From assembly GCA_900471515.1 (NCBI GenBank), contig UCFC01000018.1, forward strand, positions 1-46,899: 46,899 nucleotides of DNA. Reading direction: 5' to 3'. This document shows, piece by piece, positions 27,694-36,659 of the stretch; positions within the stretch are counted from its first letter, which is position 1, and every line of letters starts with the position of its first letter. Under the pieces are notes generated by a model. That model saw only the letters and a list, made by a program, of their open reading frames with translations, searched no databases and had not been told where the DNA came from. The stretch comes from Hyphomicrobiales bacterium. Lineage in GTDB: Bacteria > Pseudomonadota > Alphaproteobacteria > Rhizobiales > Rhizobiaceae. The translations under genes and the position numbers were made by a program.

Positions 27694-28228
27694 AGGCCTC
27701 GCCCGGATAGGCACCCCAGATTTCCGACTGCGCCACCCAGCCTTCGGCGCCGTCGGTCTTTGCGAAGCACCATTCTCCGCTGCATTCGCCGATCGTGATC
27801 ATCACGCCGGGTTCCAGCTTGGCGACGATGCTGGAAGACGGCTGTGCTTCGCGGCGCAGGTTCACATAGACGCCCTTGCCCTTGCCCTTCATCCACGGCG
27901 CGGCGATGGCGGCGCGCTGGCCCGACAGGAGCGACTGATTGACCCAGCCCTCGGTGCCGTCGGCATCGCGGATCCGGCGCCAGTTGTCGTATTCCTGGAT
28001 GATTTCGACCGGCAGCCCCGACTTCAGGTAGAGCCAGGAAACGGCATAGTCCGTTCCCGGCCCGATGCGCAAATTGACGCGCTTGGACTTCAACGTGACG
28101 AAACGCGGCAGCGGCAAGCCGCTCGGCCCCTTGGCGGCCGTCTGCGCTTGTGCAAATTCAACTGTGCCTGCCGAAACGGCAAAGGCAACCGCCAGAACGA
28201 GGCAGGAGTTCAAAACAGTGCGACGCAT
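27686..28228 (-). CDS. Exported bacterial SH3-domain protein
   Basis: 180 residues with a signal peptide (MRRTVLNSCLVLAVAFAVSA, then AQA). Two bacterial SH3 repeats follow: VNLRIGPGTDYAVSWLYLKSGLPVEI..EGWVNQSLLSG (about 50-105) and YVNLRREAQPSSSIVAKLEPG..EGWVAQSEIWG (about 120-175). Periplasmic, with probable cell-wall or protein contacts; the exact role is unknown. Its last 8 bases overlap the adenosine kinase stop. ATG at 28228. Confidence 0.88.
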   Translation of the reverse strand: MRRTVLNSCLVLAVAFAVSAGTVEFAQAQTAAKGPSGLPLPRFVTLKSKRVNLRIGPGTDYAVSWLYLKSGLPVEIIQEYDNWRRIRDADGTEGWVNQSLLSGQRAAIAAPWMKGKGKGVYVNLRREAQPSSSIVAKLEPGVMITIGECSGEWCFAKTDGAEGWVAQSEIWGAYPGEAFK

Positions 28229-28405
28229 GGAAGCTTCCGTTGGCTCGAATTCGAATCAGGCCCTGCCTGCTCGTTTTCCGGGATTCCCCGGTCGCCTCGC
28301 GAGTTTTGTTTGTCTTCGCGTGCGGGTCTGGTAGAAAATGCCCGGAACGGGGAAATGATCGCCCAACTTGGTTAAAGACCTCTGAACAAGGCACCGCAAG
28401 CCGCT

Positions 28406-29407
28406 ATGACGACGAAGAAAAAACCGAAGGTCTACATAACCCGCAAGCTGCCAGATGTCGTCGAAACCCGCATGCGCGAGCTGTTCGATGCCGAGTTGAA
28501 TATCGATGATACGCCGCGATCCGTGCCCGAACTCGTCGAGGCCGTCAGAACCTGCGACGTGCTCGTGCCGACCGTGACGGATCGCATCGACGCCGCCCTC
28601 ATCGAGGCGGCCGGGCCGCAGATGAAGCTGATCGCCAGCTTTTCAAACGGCACCGATCATATCGATGTCGAAGCCGCCGCCCGCAAGGGCATTACCGTCA
28701 CCAACACGCCGAACGTGTTGACCGAGGACACCGCCGACATGACCATGGCACTGATCCTCGCCGTGCCGCGGCGGATCGGCGAAGGCGCGCGTGTGCTGAC
28801 CGACAGGCCCGGCGAATGGGCGGGCTGGTCTCCGACATGGATGCTCGGACGACGCATTCATGGAAAACGAATCGGCATCGTCGGCATGGGCCGTATCGGC
28901 ACGGCCGTTGCGCGCCGCGCCAAGGCCTTCGGCCTGTCGATCCACTATCACAACCGCAAGCGCGTCAATCCGGCGACCGAGGACGAGCTGGAGGCGACCT
29001 ATTGGGAAAGCCTCGACCAGATGCTTGCCCGCGTCGATATCGTCTCGGTCAACTGCCCTTCCACGCCGGCGACCTTCCATCTTCTGTCGGCAAGGCGCCT
29101 GGCGCTGCTGCAGCCGACCGCCTATCTCGTCAATACCGCCCGCGGCGACGTGATCGACGAGGCGGCGCTCATCAAATGCCTGCGGGAGGGAAAGATCGCC
29201 GGTGCCGGGCTCGATGTCTTCGAGAACGAACCGATGGTCAATCCGAAACTGGTCAAGCTTGCCAACGAAGGCAAGGTCGTGCTGCTGCCGCATATGAGCT
29301 CGGCCACGATCGAGGGGCGTGCCGAGATGGGCGACAAGGTCATCATCAACATCCGCGCCTTTATCGACGGTCACAGGCCGCCGAACCGGGTCCTGCCGGG
29401 CCGGTGA
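28406..29407 (+). CDS. D-isomer-specific 2-hydroxyacid dehydrogenase (glyoxylate/hydroxypyruvate reductase-like)
   Basis: 333 residues. The Rossmann domain is inserted in the substrate domain: GMGRIGTAVARRAKAFGL binds NAD(P)H. The catalytic Arg is in VNTARGDVIDEAAL, the Glu in AGAGLDVFENEP and the His in VLLPHMSSAT. Family knowledge points to reduction of glyoxylate or hydroxypyruvate. ATG at 28406. The divergent SH3 gene lies upstream; the GNAT gene converges downstream. Confidence 0.9.
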   Translation: MTTKKKPKVYITRKLPDVVETRMRELFDAELNIDDTPRSVPELVEAVRTCDVLVPTVTDRIDAALIEAAGPQMKLIASFSNGTDHIDVEAAARKGITVTNTPNVLTEDTADMTMALILAVPRRIGEGARVLTDRPGEWAGWSPTWMLGRRIHGKRIGIVGMGRIGTAVARRAKAFGLSIHYHNRKRVNPATEDELEATYWESLDQMLARVDIVSVNCPSTPATFHLLSARRLALLQPTAYLVNTARGDVIDEAALIKCLREGKIAGAGLDVFENEPMVNPKLVKLANEGKVVLLPHMSSATIEGRAEMGDKVIINIRAFIDGHRPPNRVLPGR

Positions 29408-29425
29408 CGGCCGCGCGAACGATCC

Positions 29426-29899
29426 CTAGCCGGCCAGCACCTTCTTCATCTCGATGAACGTCACGCGCGAAAAGCCCGGATGGGATTTCTCCGCGGTCTT
29501 CTCGAAGCCCCAGGCCGCAAAGGTCGCGTGATTGCCGACAAGCTCGATCCGTGTCTCCAGCCGCAATGCCGGAAGGCCGAGATCGAGCGCCGTCTCTTCG
29601 GCGACAGCAAGCAGGCGCCGGCCGATGCCCGTGCCTTGTGCGGATGGCAGAACCGCGAGTTTGCCGACATAGAGGCAATCTGTCTCCGCGCGCAGGAAAA
29701 TGCAGCCGACGAGCCGTCCGGCATTCTCCACGGCATAGGCGATTTCCGCCTTCGCCTTTTCCATGAGCGATTCCGTCGTCAGGCGAATGGCCGACGACGG
29801 CGGATCGATGCGGCCGTCCATATAGGCGAAGGATGCGAGGATGAGATCGAGCAGTTCGCCCCATCGGGCAAAGCTCTCGTCGATGCGAAAAGGTGTCAC
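29426..29899 (-). CDS. GNAT family N-acetyltransferase
   Basis: 157 residues. A GNAT fold with the acetyl-CoA-binding motif A (VGKLAVLPSAQGTGIGRRLL) at about 76-96 and a final FAAWGFEKT beta-bulge motif. The substrate is not predictable. It starts at a GTG (29899) that overlaps the MoeB-like stop codon in a GTGA, so it is the third coupled gene after recF and the MoeB-like gene. Confidence 0.88.
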   Translation of the reverse strand: MTPFRIDESFARWGELLDLILASFAYMDGRIDPPSSAIRLTTESLMEKAKAEIAYAVENAGRLVGCIFLRAETDCLYVGKLAVLPSAQGTGIGRRLLAVAEETALDLGLPALRLETRIELVGNHATFAAWGFEKTAEKSHPGFSRVTFIEMKKVLAG

Positions 29900-30720
29900 G
29901 CTGTCTTGCCCTGTCGCGCGCGCCGGCGCTTGTAGCGGATCGTATCGAAACGGACGGCAAGGGCGTCATAGAGCAGCAGGCGCCCGATCAGCGGTTCGCC
30001 GGCACCGGTGATGAGCTTGATCGCCTCCATGGCCATCAGCGTGCCGATCACGCCCGTCAGTGCGCCGATAATCCCCGCTTCCGCGCAGGCAGGGATCAAT
30101 CCGGCCGGCGGCGCTTCGGGAAAGAGATCGCGATAGCAGGGGTTCAGGGTTCCGTCCTCGGCAGCCTCATAGGGTTTCAGCACGGTCAGCGATCCGTCGA
30201 AACGTCCGACGGCACCTGTCACGAGCGGAATACGCGCTTCTTCCGCTGCGTCGGCCGCCATATAGCGCGTGTCGAAATTGTCCGAGCCGTCGATCAGCAG
30301 GTCGAAGCCGGTAAGGTGCAGGCGCGCGGCAGCGGCCGAAAGGCGCTCGCTGAAACGGATGACCTTGATGTGCGGGTTCAGCCGCGCAATCGCACTGGCC
30401 GCGCTTTCCGTCTTCATCTCGCCGATCGTGCCGGAATCGTGGATCACCTGCCGTTGCAGGTTGGAGAGCGAGACACGGTCGTCGTCGGCAATGCCAAGCG
30501 TCCCGACCCCGGCGGCGGCCAGATATTGCAGGATCGGTGCGCCAAGCCCTCCGGCGCCGATGACAAGCACGCGCGCCGCCTTCAGTTTCTGCTGGCCCGC
30601 GCCGCCGATTTCCGGCAGCAGGATATGGCGGTGGTAGCGTGCGATTTCGTCCGGGCTGAGGGGTTCCATGCGCGGAATGCTATCACGCCCCGGACCGCCA
30701 GGAGAAGCGCTACCGCTCAT
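29896..30720 (-). CDS. HesA/MoeB/ThiF family adenylyltransferase, cysteine-poor
   Basis: 274 residues, an E1-like adenylating enzyme. The nucleotide site is GAGGLG (55-60), the Arg finger region is RVSLSNLQRQVIHD, and the Asp is in LLIDGSDNFDTRYM. The zinc-binding CxxC pairs of E. coli MoeB are lost: the first pair reads CYRD and the C-terminal pair is absent, with a basic RYKRRRARQGKTA tail. It may activate MoaD or ThiS-type sulfur carriers. Starts at ATG 30720, which overlaps the recF stop (ATGA); MEPLSPDEIARYHRH (30669) is an alternative start. Confidence 0.85.
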   Translation of the reverse strand: MSGSASPGGPGRDSIPRMEPLSPDEIARYHRHILLPEIGGAGQQKLKAARVLVIGAGGLGAPILQYLAAAGVGTLGIADDDRVSLSNLQRQVIHDSGTIGEMKTESAASAIARLNPHIKVIRFSERLSAAAARLHLTGFDLLIDGSDNFDTRYMAADAAEEARIPLVTGAVGRFDGSLTVLKPYEAAEDGTLNPCYRDLFPEAPPAGLIPACAEAGIIGALTGVIGTLMAMEAIKLITGAGEPLIGRLLLYDALAVRFDTIRYKRRRARQGKTA

Positions 30721-31841
30721 TCGAAAACCCTCCCGTCGGCAACCGTGAAAAACTGTGCCCGCTCTGCAAGTGCTGCAAACATCTGATGGTCCGTTCCGGT
30801 CATGAAGGCCTGGCCGCCGAGCCCGTCTATGAGGTCGAAGAGTGCGGCGCGGCGTCCCTCGTCGAGATGGGCGGCGATCTCGTCGAGCAGCAGCACCGGC
30901 GCATGGCCCGTAAGGTTGCCGACGAGCCGCGCATGGGCAAGCACGAGGCCAACCAGCAGCGCCTTCTGCTCCCCGGTGGAGCAGCGCGCCGCTTCCATCT
31001 GCTTCTGGCGATGGTGTACGATAAGGTCGGCGCGATGCGGCCCCTCCAGCGTACGACCGGCGCCGGCATCGCGGTAACGGCTGGCGGCGAGCGTTGCCGC
31101 ATATTCGTCTTCCAGATCGACCGAGGGCCGCGAGAACTGGCCGTCCATGAAGCCGGAGAGCTGCAGCGACGCGGACGGGAAGGGGGAGGTTTCGCGGTTC
31201 TCCTCGATCAGGCGCGTCAGCAGGCCGAGCATTTCCTGCCGGGCGAGCGCCATGGCAATGCCGAGGCTTGCCATCTGCTCCTCGATGCCGGAAAGCCAGG
31301 AAGGGTCGAACCGGCCCTCGTCGAGCAGCTTGTTGCGGCTGCGCATGGCGCGCTCGAAGTCGCTGGCCCGCCTTCCGTGCTCAGGATCGAGCGACAGGAC
31401 AAGCCGGTCGAGGAACCGCCTGCGGTCGGACGAGCCGCCGGTAAAGAGGCCGTCCATTGCCGGCGTCAGCCAGAGCACGCGCAGATGGTCTGCCAGCTCG
31501 TCGACCGTTTTTGCCGTCGTCCCGTTGATGCGCAGCCGGCGCGTGGTCGCCTCGTCGCTGGTATCGATCCCCGTTCCGATCTCGACAGCGCCTTCCATGC
31601 CGTCCAGTTCGGCAAAGATCGAAAATCCGCCGGCAGCACCGACGCGGGTGATGTCGCCATAGGCGGCGCGGCGCATCCCGCGCCCCGGCGACAGGAAGGA
31701 GACCGCTTCCATCAGATTGGTTTTGCCGGCGCCGTTGTCCCCGGTCAGCACCACATGCCGCCCGTCCAGCGTAAGCGAGGCCGCCGCGTAATTGCGAAAG
31801 TCTGTCAGCTTCAGACGGGAGAGGGCAACCTTGTGCGGCAT
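30717..31841 (-). CDS. recF: DNA replication and repair protein RecF
   Basis: 374 residues. SMC-like ATPase: N-terminal LTDFRNYAAASL, Walker A TGDNGAGKTNLMEAV (33-47), signature CSTGEQKALLVGLVLAHA and Walker B APVLLLDEIAAHLDE near the C-terminus. RecF binds gapped DNA and works with RecO and RecR (recR is at 15.5 kb). It heads a coupled operon with the MoeB-like and GNAT genes instead of the dnaN-gyrB neighbourhood of many bacteria. ATG at 31841. Confidence 0.96.
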   Translation of the reverse strand: MPHKVALSRLKLTDFRNYAAASLTLDGRHVVLTGDNGAGKTNLMEAVSFLSPGRGMRRAAYGDITRVGAAGGFSIFAELDGMEGAVEIGTGIDTSDEATTRRLRINGTTAKTVDELADHLRVLWLTPAMDGLFTGGSSDRRRFLDRLVLSLDPEHGRRASDFERAMRSRNKLLDEGRFDPSWLSGIEEQMASLGIAMALARQEMLGLLTRLIEENRETSPFPSASLQLSGFMDGQFSRPSVDLEDEYAATLAASRYRDAGAGRTLEGPHRADLIVHHRQKQMEAARCSTGEQKALLVGLVLAHARLVGNLTGHAPVLLLDEIAAHLDEGRRAALFDLIDGLGGQAFMTGTDHQMFAALAERAQFFTVADGRVFE

Positions 31842-31856
31842 CGGAAATCCGGAATC

Positions 31857-31906
31857 ATCAAGGCTGACAGCTAAGCCGAAGCCATCAGGATATCAAGGCT
31901 GAGAGC
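31857..31906. repeat. Short direct repeat upstream of recF
   Basis: ATCAAGGCTGACAGC (31857-31871) and ATCAAGGCTGAGAGC (31892-31906), one mismatch, start to start 35 nt. It fills the gap between recF and the 66-aa gene. A binding site or a chance duplication are both possible. Confidence 0.4.
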
Positions 31907-31917
31907 CGCTTATGTCC

Positions 31918-32118
31918 CTAATGCCGGCGCGGCGGCGGCGCCTCGAGCTGTGCCTCGGCCTCCGCGATCGCCTTTTCGATCCAATAAAGCAGATCCGGCC
32001 GGTCTTCGATCGAGCCGCGCAACGATTTCAATGAATCGAGGATCATCGTCAGTTTCTGGCGGCGCATATCGATGACGATACTGTCGGCATCAGATTTCCC
32101 GGTGGGGGCGGATGTCAT
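31918..32118 (-). CDS. Small conserved-looking hypothetical protein
   Basis: 66 residues: a short Thr/Ser/Asp start, then a helical stretch (MRRQKLTMILDSLKSLRGSI) and a second acidic helix, ending in a PPPRRH tail. No recognised domain. ATG at 32118; AGGAGG lies 13 nt upstream, longer than usual. Codon use is like its neighbours. Lies upstream of recF on the same strand. Confidence 0.6.
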   Translation of the reverse strand: MTSAPTGKSDADSIVIDMRRQKLTMILDSLKSLRGSIEDRPDLLYWIEKAIAEAEAQLEAPPPRRH

Positions 32119-32397
32119 GCAGTACTCGAAGCCTCCTGAATGACCGGTATTACAGGTGTTCCGGCGCGACTAACTATCGATCCGGGCAATGAAGTCAACT
32201 ACAGGGTGTTCAATTTTTCGCGACATCGCCATCAAGTCATCAAACAAGGAATACAAGTTGCAAAACACCCGGAATATCAGGCCGTTTTCGTAGCGTAATG
32301 CCCAAAAAAAGTCGGTTGAAAATTGCAACTTGCGGGTTGAGATATTCAGCTGACGCTATATGGTAAATAACGGGTTTACCGGGGAGAGAGTGCAGCA

Positions 32398-32763
32398 GTG
32401 CCAGATCCGATTGATATCATTGTCGGTCGCAACGTGAGACAGCTTCGCGCGCGCCGACGTGTTTCTCAACTGGAACTCGGCGAAGCACTCGGCCTTACAT
32501 TCCAGCAGATCCAGAAATACGAAAAGGGCACGAACCGCGTCTCTGCCAGCAAGCTGCATCAGATAGCGGTCTTTCTCGGCGTGGACATTTCCGAGCTTTT
32601 CGAGGGCACGGGAATTTCCCAGTTTGCCAACCGCGTCGAGCTGAGCCCCGAGGCCTATGAACTGGCGGTCAGCTATGACAGGTTGAGTTCGGTTGCCGGC
32701 AAGCAGGCGGTCAAGACGATCCTCAGCCTCATATGCGGTGAGACAGCCGAAAACGCCGCTTGA
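32398..32763 (+). CDS. XRE-family helix-turn-helix regulator
   Basis: 121 residues. HTH_3 at about 8-65: GRNVRQLRARRRVSQLELGEALG, then QQIQKYEKGTNRVSASKLHQIA. The remaining 55 residues are helical (FANRVELSPEAYELAVSYDRL). Rhizobial homologues of this short type are often annotated only as XRE regulators; the targets are unknown. Starts at GTG 32398 after GGGGAGAG; no in-frame ATG fits. The AT-rich 279-nt upstream region contains CTATAT (-10-like), but no well-spaced -35. Confidence 0.85.
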   Translation: MPDPIDIIVGRNVRQLRARRRVSQLELGEALGLTFQQIQKYEKGTNRVSASKLHQIAVFLGVDISELFEGTGISQFANRVELSPEAYELAVSYDRLSSVAGKQAVKTILSLICGETAENAA

Positions 32764-32799
32764 GGCGCTGCAGCCCGCATCCTTGAAATTGACGGTGGC

Positions 32800-33006
32800 T
32801 CAGTGCAGCTCGCGCTCATGCAGTGCGACGAGCAGGGCATCCTGCGTCTGATGTCCGGCATGATAGAGGTCGATCGCGATGCTGGCGATCGAAAGGCCCT
32901 GCTGGCTGCGGAGCTTGATGTTGCGTTCGGCGCACCACGAATAGAGCGCACCCGCCAGCGCATCGACATCTTCGGACAGGCAATTTGAAAAGTTCGTTGC
33001 CGACAT
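32800..33006 (-). CDS. Small conserved-looking hypothetical protein
   Basis: 68 residues (MSATNFSNCLSEDVDALAGA...), mixed alpha, ending VALHERELH; no recognised domain or signal peptide. I chose ATG 33006 with GAGGG 7 nt upstream; the frame runs further upstream but there it is basic and reads unlike protein. It lies between the XRE gene and dnaJ, on the dnaJ strand, but beyond the dnaJ terminator. Confidence 0.6.
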   Translation of the reverse strand: MSATNFSNCLSEDVDALAGALYSWCAERNIKLRSQQGLSIASIAIDLYHAGHQTQDALLVALHERELH

Positions 33007-33159
33007 GGAGATACCCTCTGTTAGTCCCGGACTGCGCGCCAAAGACAGTATGGATTTCTCCAACTTGCAAGTCTCATCGGATCTGTGCGTTAACACAAAA
33101 CGCCCGCGCGCAGGCATGCGTCCCGGCTTGAAACAGGTGTGCCGAATTGGAACGCGCAT

Positions 33160-33188
33160 GAAAAAGCCGGAGGCGGAACCTCCGGCTT
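33160..33188 (-). terminator. Intrinsic terminator of the dnaK-dnaJ transcript
   Basis: AAGCCGGAGG / CCTCCGGCTT (10 bp, 5-nt loop), followed on the minus strand by TTTCATG (T5 in all). It lies 23 nt after the dnaJ stop codon. Confidence 0.85.
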
Positions 33189-33211
33189 CGTAGCCTTGCC
33201 AAATGCCGGGA

Positions 33212-34354
33212 TCAGCCCTCGAAGAATTCCTTCATGCGGGCAAAGAAGCCCGTCGATTCCGGATTGTTCTCCTTGGAGGAGAGCTGCTCGAATTCCTGCA
33301 ACAGCTCGCGCTGGCGCTTGGAAAGCTTCTGCGGCGTCTCGATCTGGATCTGGATGTAGAGATCGCCCGTCTGGCTGGAGCGCAGCACCGGCATGCCCTT
33401 GCCTTTCAGGCGGAACTGCTTGCCGGCCTGCGTGCCTTCGGGAACGGTGACGCGCGATTTGGTACCGTCGAGCGTCGCCACGTCGAAAGTGCCGCCGAGC
33501 GCGGCCGTCGTCATGGAGATCGGCACGGCGCAATAGAGGTCGGCCCCGTCACGCTGGTAGAATTCGTGCGGCTTTACCGACAGGAAGATATAGAGATCGC
33601 CCGCCGGGCCGCCGCGCATGCCGGCTTCGCCTTCGCCCTGCAGGCGAATGCGGGTACCGTCTTCGATGCCGGCCGGGATATTGACCGAGAGCGAGCGCTC
33701 TTCGGTTACACGGCCTTGGCCGTGGCACTTCGGGCACGGGTCGGGAATGATCTGGCCGCGGCCGTGGCAGGTCGGGCAGGTGCGTTCGATCGAGAAGAAG
33801 CCCTGTGCTGCGCGCACACGGCCGGAGCCCTGGCAGGTGCCGCAGGTTTTCGGCTGCGTGCCGGGCTTGGCGCCGGAACCGGAACAGACGTCGCAGGTGA
33901 TGGACGTCGGAACACGGATCTGCGCCGTCTTGCCGGAGAAGGCTTCCTCCAGCGAGATTTCCATATTGTAGCGAAGGTCGGCGCCACGTTCGCGGCCGCC
34001 CGAAGAGCGCTGGCGCCCGCGGCCGCCGCCCATCATCTCGCCGAAAATATCCTCGAAAATATCGGAGAAGCCGCCGCCGGCAAATCCGGCGCCGCCGCCG
34101 AAGCCGCCGGGACCGCCCATGCCGCCCTGCTCGAAGGCCGCATGGCCGTAACGATCGTAGGCCGCGCGCTTCTGCGGGTCCTTCAGCGTTTCGTAGGCTT
34201 CGTTGATTTCCTTGAACTTGCGTTCGGCGTCCTTGTCATCCGGGTTCTTGTCCGGATGGTATTTCATTGCCAGCTTGCGGAAGGCGCTTTTCAGCTCTTT
34301 CTCATCCGCCGTCTTGGCTACACCCAGAGTTTCGTAAAAGTCCGCTTTTGCCAA
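33212..34354 (-). CDS. dnaJ: Chaperone protein DnaJ
   Basis: 380 residues from the TTG at 34354 ([12 protein letters not shown]), the usual DnaJ start and length. An ATG at 34387 would add an 11-residue leader ([11 protein letters not shown]) and has no ribosome binding site, whereas GGGG precedes the TTG. J domain with HPD in MKYHPDKNP, a Gly/Phe-rich linker, four CxxCxGxG zinc repeats ([32 protein letters not shown]) and the C-terminal substrate-binding barrels. Co-chaperone of DnaK. Follows dnaK by 82 nt without a terminator, so they form one operon. Confidence 0.97.
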   Translation of the reverse strand: MAKADFYETLGVAKTADEKELKSAFRKLAMKYHPDKNPDDKDAERKFKEINEAYETLKDPQKRAAYDRYGHAAFEQGGMGGPGGFGGGAGFAGGGFSDIFEDIFGEMMGGGRGRQRSSGGRERGADLRYNMEISLEEAFSGKTAQIRVPTSITCDVCSGSGAKPGTQPKTCGTCQGSGRVRAAQGFFSIERTCPTCHGRGQIIPDPCPKCHGQGRVTEERSLSVNIPAGIEDGTRIRLQGEGEAGMRGGPAGDLYIFLSVKPHEFYQRDGADLYCAVPISMTTAALGGTFDVATLDGTKSRVTVPEGTQAGKQFRLKGKGMPVLRSSQTGDLYIQIQIETPQKLSKRQRELLQEFEQLSSKENNPESTGFFARMKEFFEG

Positions 34355-34436
34355 TTTAAGCCCCGGAAATGGATTTCCGGCTGCCATGGTGAGCAGCCGG
34401 ATGTCTATCGTCTAGCGTAGGCCGCAAGCCCGCAGG

Positions 34437-36347
34437 TTAAGCGGACTTCTTGCGATCGTCGTCCTTGACCTCTTCGTAATCGGCATCGACGACATTGTCA
34501 TCATCAGCCGAAGCGTCGGTCGTGCCGCCTTCGGCCTGCTGGGCTTCGTAGATCGCCTGACCGAGCTTCATGGAAACTTCCATGAGCGTCTGGGTCTTGG
34601 CCTTGATGTCCTCGGCATCGACATCGGTCGCTTCCGTTGCGGACTTCAGAGCGGCAATCGCATCGGAAATTGCGGTGCGGTCGGCTTCGGAAACCTTGTC
34701 ACCGTAATCCTTGAGCGACTTCTCCGTGGAGTGGATCAGGCTTTCGGCCTGGTTCTTGGCTTCCACACCTTCGCGGCGCTTCTTGTCTTCGGCAGCATGG
34801 GCCTCTGCATCCTTGACCATCTTTTCGATGTCGGCGTCGGACAGACCGCCGGAGGCCTGGATGCGGATCTGCTGTTCCTTGCCGGTGCCCTTGTCCTTGG
34901 CCGAAACCTGCACGATGCCGTTGGCGTCGATGTCGAAGGTCACTTCGATCTGCGGAACGCCACGCGGTGCCGGCGGCAGGCCGACGAGGTCGAACTGGCC
35001 GAGCAGCTTGTTGTCGGCAGCCATTTCGCGCTCGCCCTGCGAGACGCGGATGGTGACGGCCTGCTGGTTGTCTTCCGCGGTCGAGAAGGTCTGGCTCTTC
35101 TTCGTCGGGATCGTCGTGTTGCGCTCGATCAGACGGGTGAAGACGCCGCCCAGCGTCTCGATGCCGAGAGACAGCGGGGTCACGTCGAGAAGCAGGACGT
35201 CCTTGACGTCGCCCTGCAGAACGCCGGCCTGGATGGCGGCGCCGAGAGCGACGACTTCATCCGGGTTGACGCCCTTGTGCGGCTCCTTGCCGAACAGCTG
35301 CTTGACGACTTCCTGCACCTTCGGCATGCGGCTCATGCCGCCGACGAGAACGACTTCGTCGATTTCGGCAGCGGTGACGCCGGCATCCTTGAGGGCGGCC
35401 TTGCACGGAGCGATCGTGCGCTGAACGAGATCGTCGACCAGGCTTTCCAGCTTGGCGCGGGTCAGCTTCAGCGTCAGGTGCTTCGGGCCGGAAGCGTCGG
35501 CCGTGATGAACGGCAGGTTGATTTCGGTCTGCTGCGAAGAGGACAGCTCGATCTTTGCCTTTTCGGCAGCTTCCTTGAGGCGCTGCAGGGCGAGCTTGTC
35601 GTTCTTCAGGTCGATGCCGTTGTCCTTCTTGAACTCGGCAACGAGATATTCGACGAGACGCATGTCGAAGTCTTCACCGCCGAGGAAGGTGTCGCCGTTG
35701 GTGGACTTCACTTCGAAGACGCCGTCGCCGATTTCGAGGATCGAGATATCGAAGGTACCGCCGCCAAGGTCGTAGACGGCGATCGTCTTGCCGTCCTTCT
35801 TGTCGAGGCCGTAGGCGAGCGCGGCAGCGGTCGGCTCGTTGATGATGCGCAGCACTTCAAGACCGGCGATGCGGCCGGCATCCTTGGTTGCCTGGCGCTG
35901 CGCGTCGTTGAAGTAGGCGGGAACGGTGATGACGGCCTTTTCGACCTTTTCACCGAGATAGGATTCGGCGGTTTCCTTCATCTTCTGAAGGATCATCGCG
36001 GAAATCTGTGCGGGCGAGTAGCCCTTGCCGTTGGCTTCGACCCAGGCGTCGCCATTGTCGCCCTTGACGATCGAGAAAGGAACGAGACCCTTGTCCTTTT
36101 CGACGGTCGGGTCGTCGTAGCGGCGGCCGATCAGGCGCTTTACGGCGAAGAGGGTGTTCGTGGGGTTGGTGACCGCCTGGCGCTTGGCCGGCTGCCCGAC
36201 GAGGCGTTCGCCGTCATCGGAAAAGGCCACCATGGAAGGGGTCGTACGCGCGCCTTCCGCATTCTCAATGACCTTTGCGTCCTTGCCGTCCATGACTGCG
36301 ACGCAGGAATTTGTCGTTCCAAGGTCGATACCAATTACTTTTGCCAT
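34437..36347 (-). CDS. dnaK: Chaperone protein DnaK (Hsp70)
   Basis: 636 residues. ATPase domain (1-385) with [37 protein letters not shown] and [16 protein letters not shown]; the linker [13 protein letters not shown]; the beta substrate-binding domain; a helical lid; and the acidic tail ending [12 protein letters not shown]. Start at ATG 36347 after AAGGAGA. A -35/-10 pair for heat-shock or housekeeping sigma is at 36461-36489. The operon continues into dnaJ. Confidence 0.98.
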   Translation of the reverse strand: MAKVIGIDLGTTNSCVAVMDGKDAKVIENAEGARTTPSMVAFSDDGERLVGQPAKRQAVTNPTNTLFAVKRLIGRRYDDPTVEKDKGLVPFSIVKGDNGDAWVEANGKGYSPAQISAMILQKMKETAESYLGEKVEKAVITVPAYFNDAQRQATKDAGRIAGLEVLRIINEPTAAALAYGLDKKDGKTIAVYDLGGGTFDISILEIGDGVFEVKSTNGDTFLGGEDFDMRLVEYLVAEFKKDNGIDLKNDKLALQRLKEAAEKAKIELSSSQQTEINLPFITADASGPKHLTLKLTRAKLESLVDDLVQRTIAPCKAALKDAGVTAAEIDEVVLVGGMSRMPKVQEVVKQLFGKEPHKGVNPDEVVALGAAIQAGVLQGDVKDVLLLDVTPLSLGIETLGGVFTRLIERNTTIPTKKSQTFSTAEDNQQAVTIRVSQGEREMAADNKLLGQFDLVGLPPAPRGVPQIEVTFDIDANGIVQVSAKDKGTGKEQQIRIQASGGLSDADIEKMVKDAEAHAAEDKKRREGVEAKNQAESLIHSTEKSLKDYGDKVSEADRTAISDAIAALKSATEATDVDAEDIKAKTQTLMEVSMKLGQAIYEAQQAEGGTTDASADDDNVVDADYEEVKDDDRKKSA

Positions 36348-36460
36348 GTCATTCTCTCCTTGAAGCAAGCTGTCGGAACCCCGGAAAGGCATTTCCCTGA
36401 CAGCCCCTTACGGGATGGGTCTACTAAGATTACGCAATCGTGATTGCGGTGATGCGGCGT

Positions 36461-36489
36461 ATATAAGGAGCGGTTTTCTGGACTGCAAG
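36461..36489 (-). promoter_or_regulatory. Promoter of dnaK-dnaJ
   Basis: On the minus strand CTTGCAG (36483-36489) and CTCCTTATATA (36460-36470) are separated by 12 nt. The C-rich extended -10 resembles alphaproteobacterial heat-shock (RpoH) promoters; a RpoD reading with CTTG and TATAT is also possible. The start would be near 36454, giving a leader of about 107 nt. Confidence 0.55.
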
Positions 36490-36659
36490 GCGAGAAATGG
36501 CCCGGAATCCAGCAAAACGAATGTGTTGCATTCAATTTTTACAGTAGCCGGAAAAGGGTCTGCTTCGCACCGTCAAACCGCGCAAATCTTGCGTGCCGAG
36601 CCTTGCGCGGGACGTGCTCCCGCAAGCTATCTTATCCCTTTCAATACTGTCTACTGTCC
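36490..36659. other. Rest of the dnaK-PBP gap
   Basis: No gene seen. A bulged hairpin (CTTGCGCGGGA / TCCCGCAAG, about 36602-36626) lies after the PBP stop codon without a T-tract and could be its weak terminator. Confidence 0.35.

Noticed and set aside
34731..36443. Plus-strand frame of 570 codons opposite dnaK
   Set aside because: Antisense frames of dnaK are often open in GC-rich genomes; no domain or ribosome binding site.
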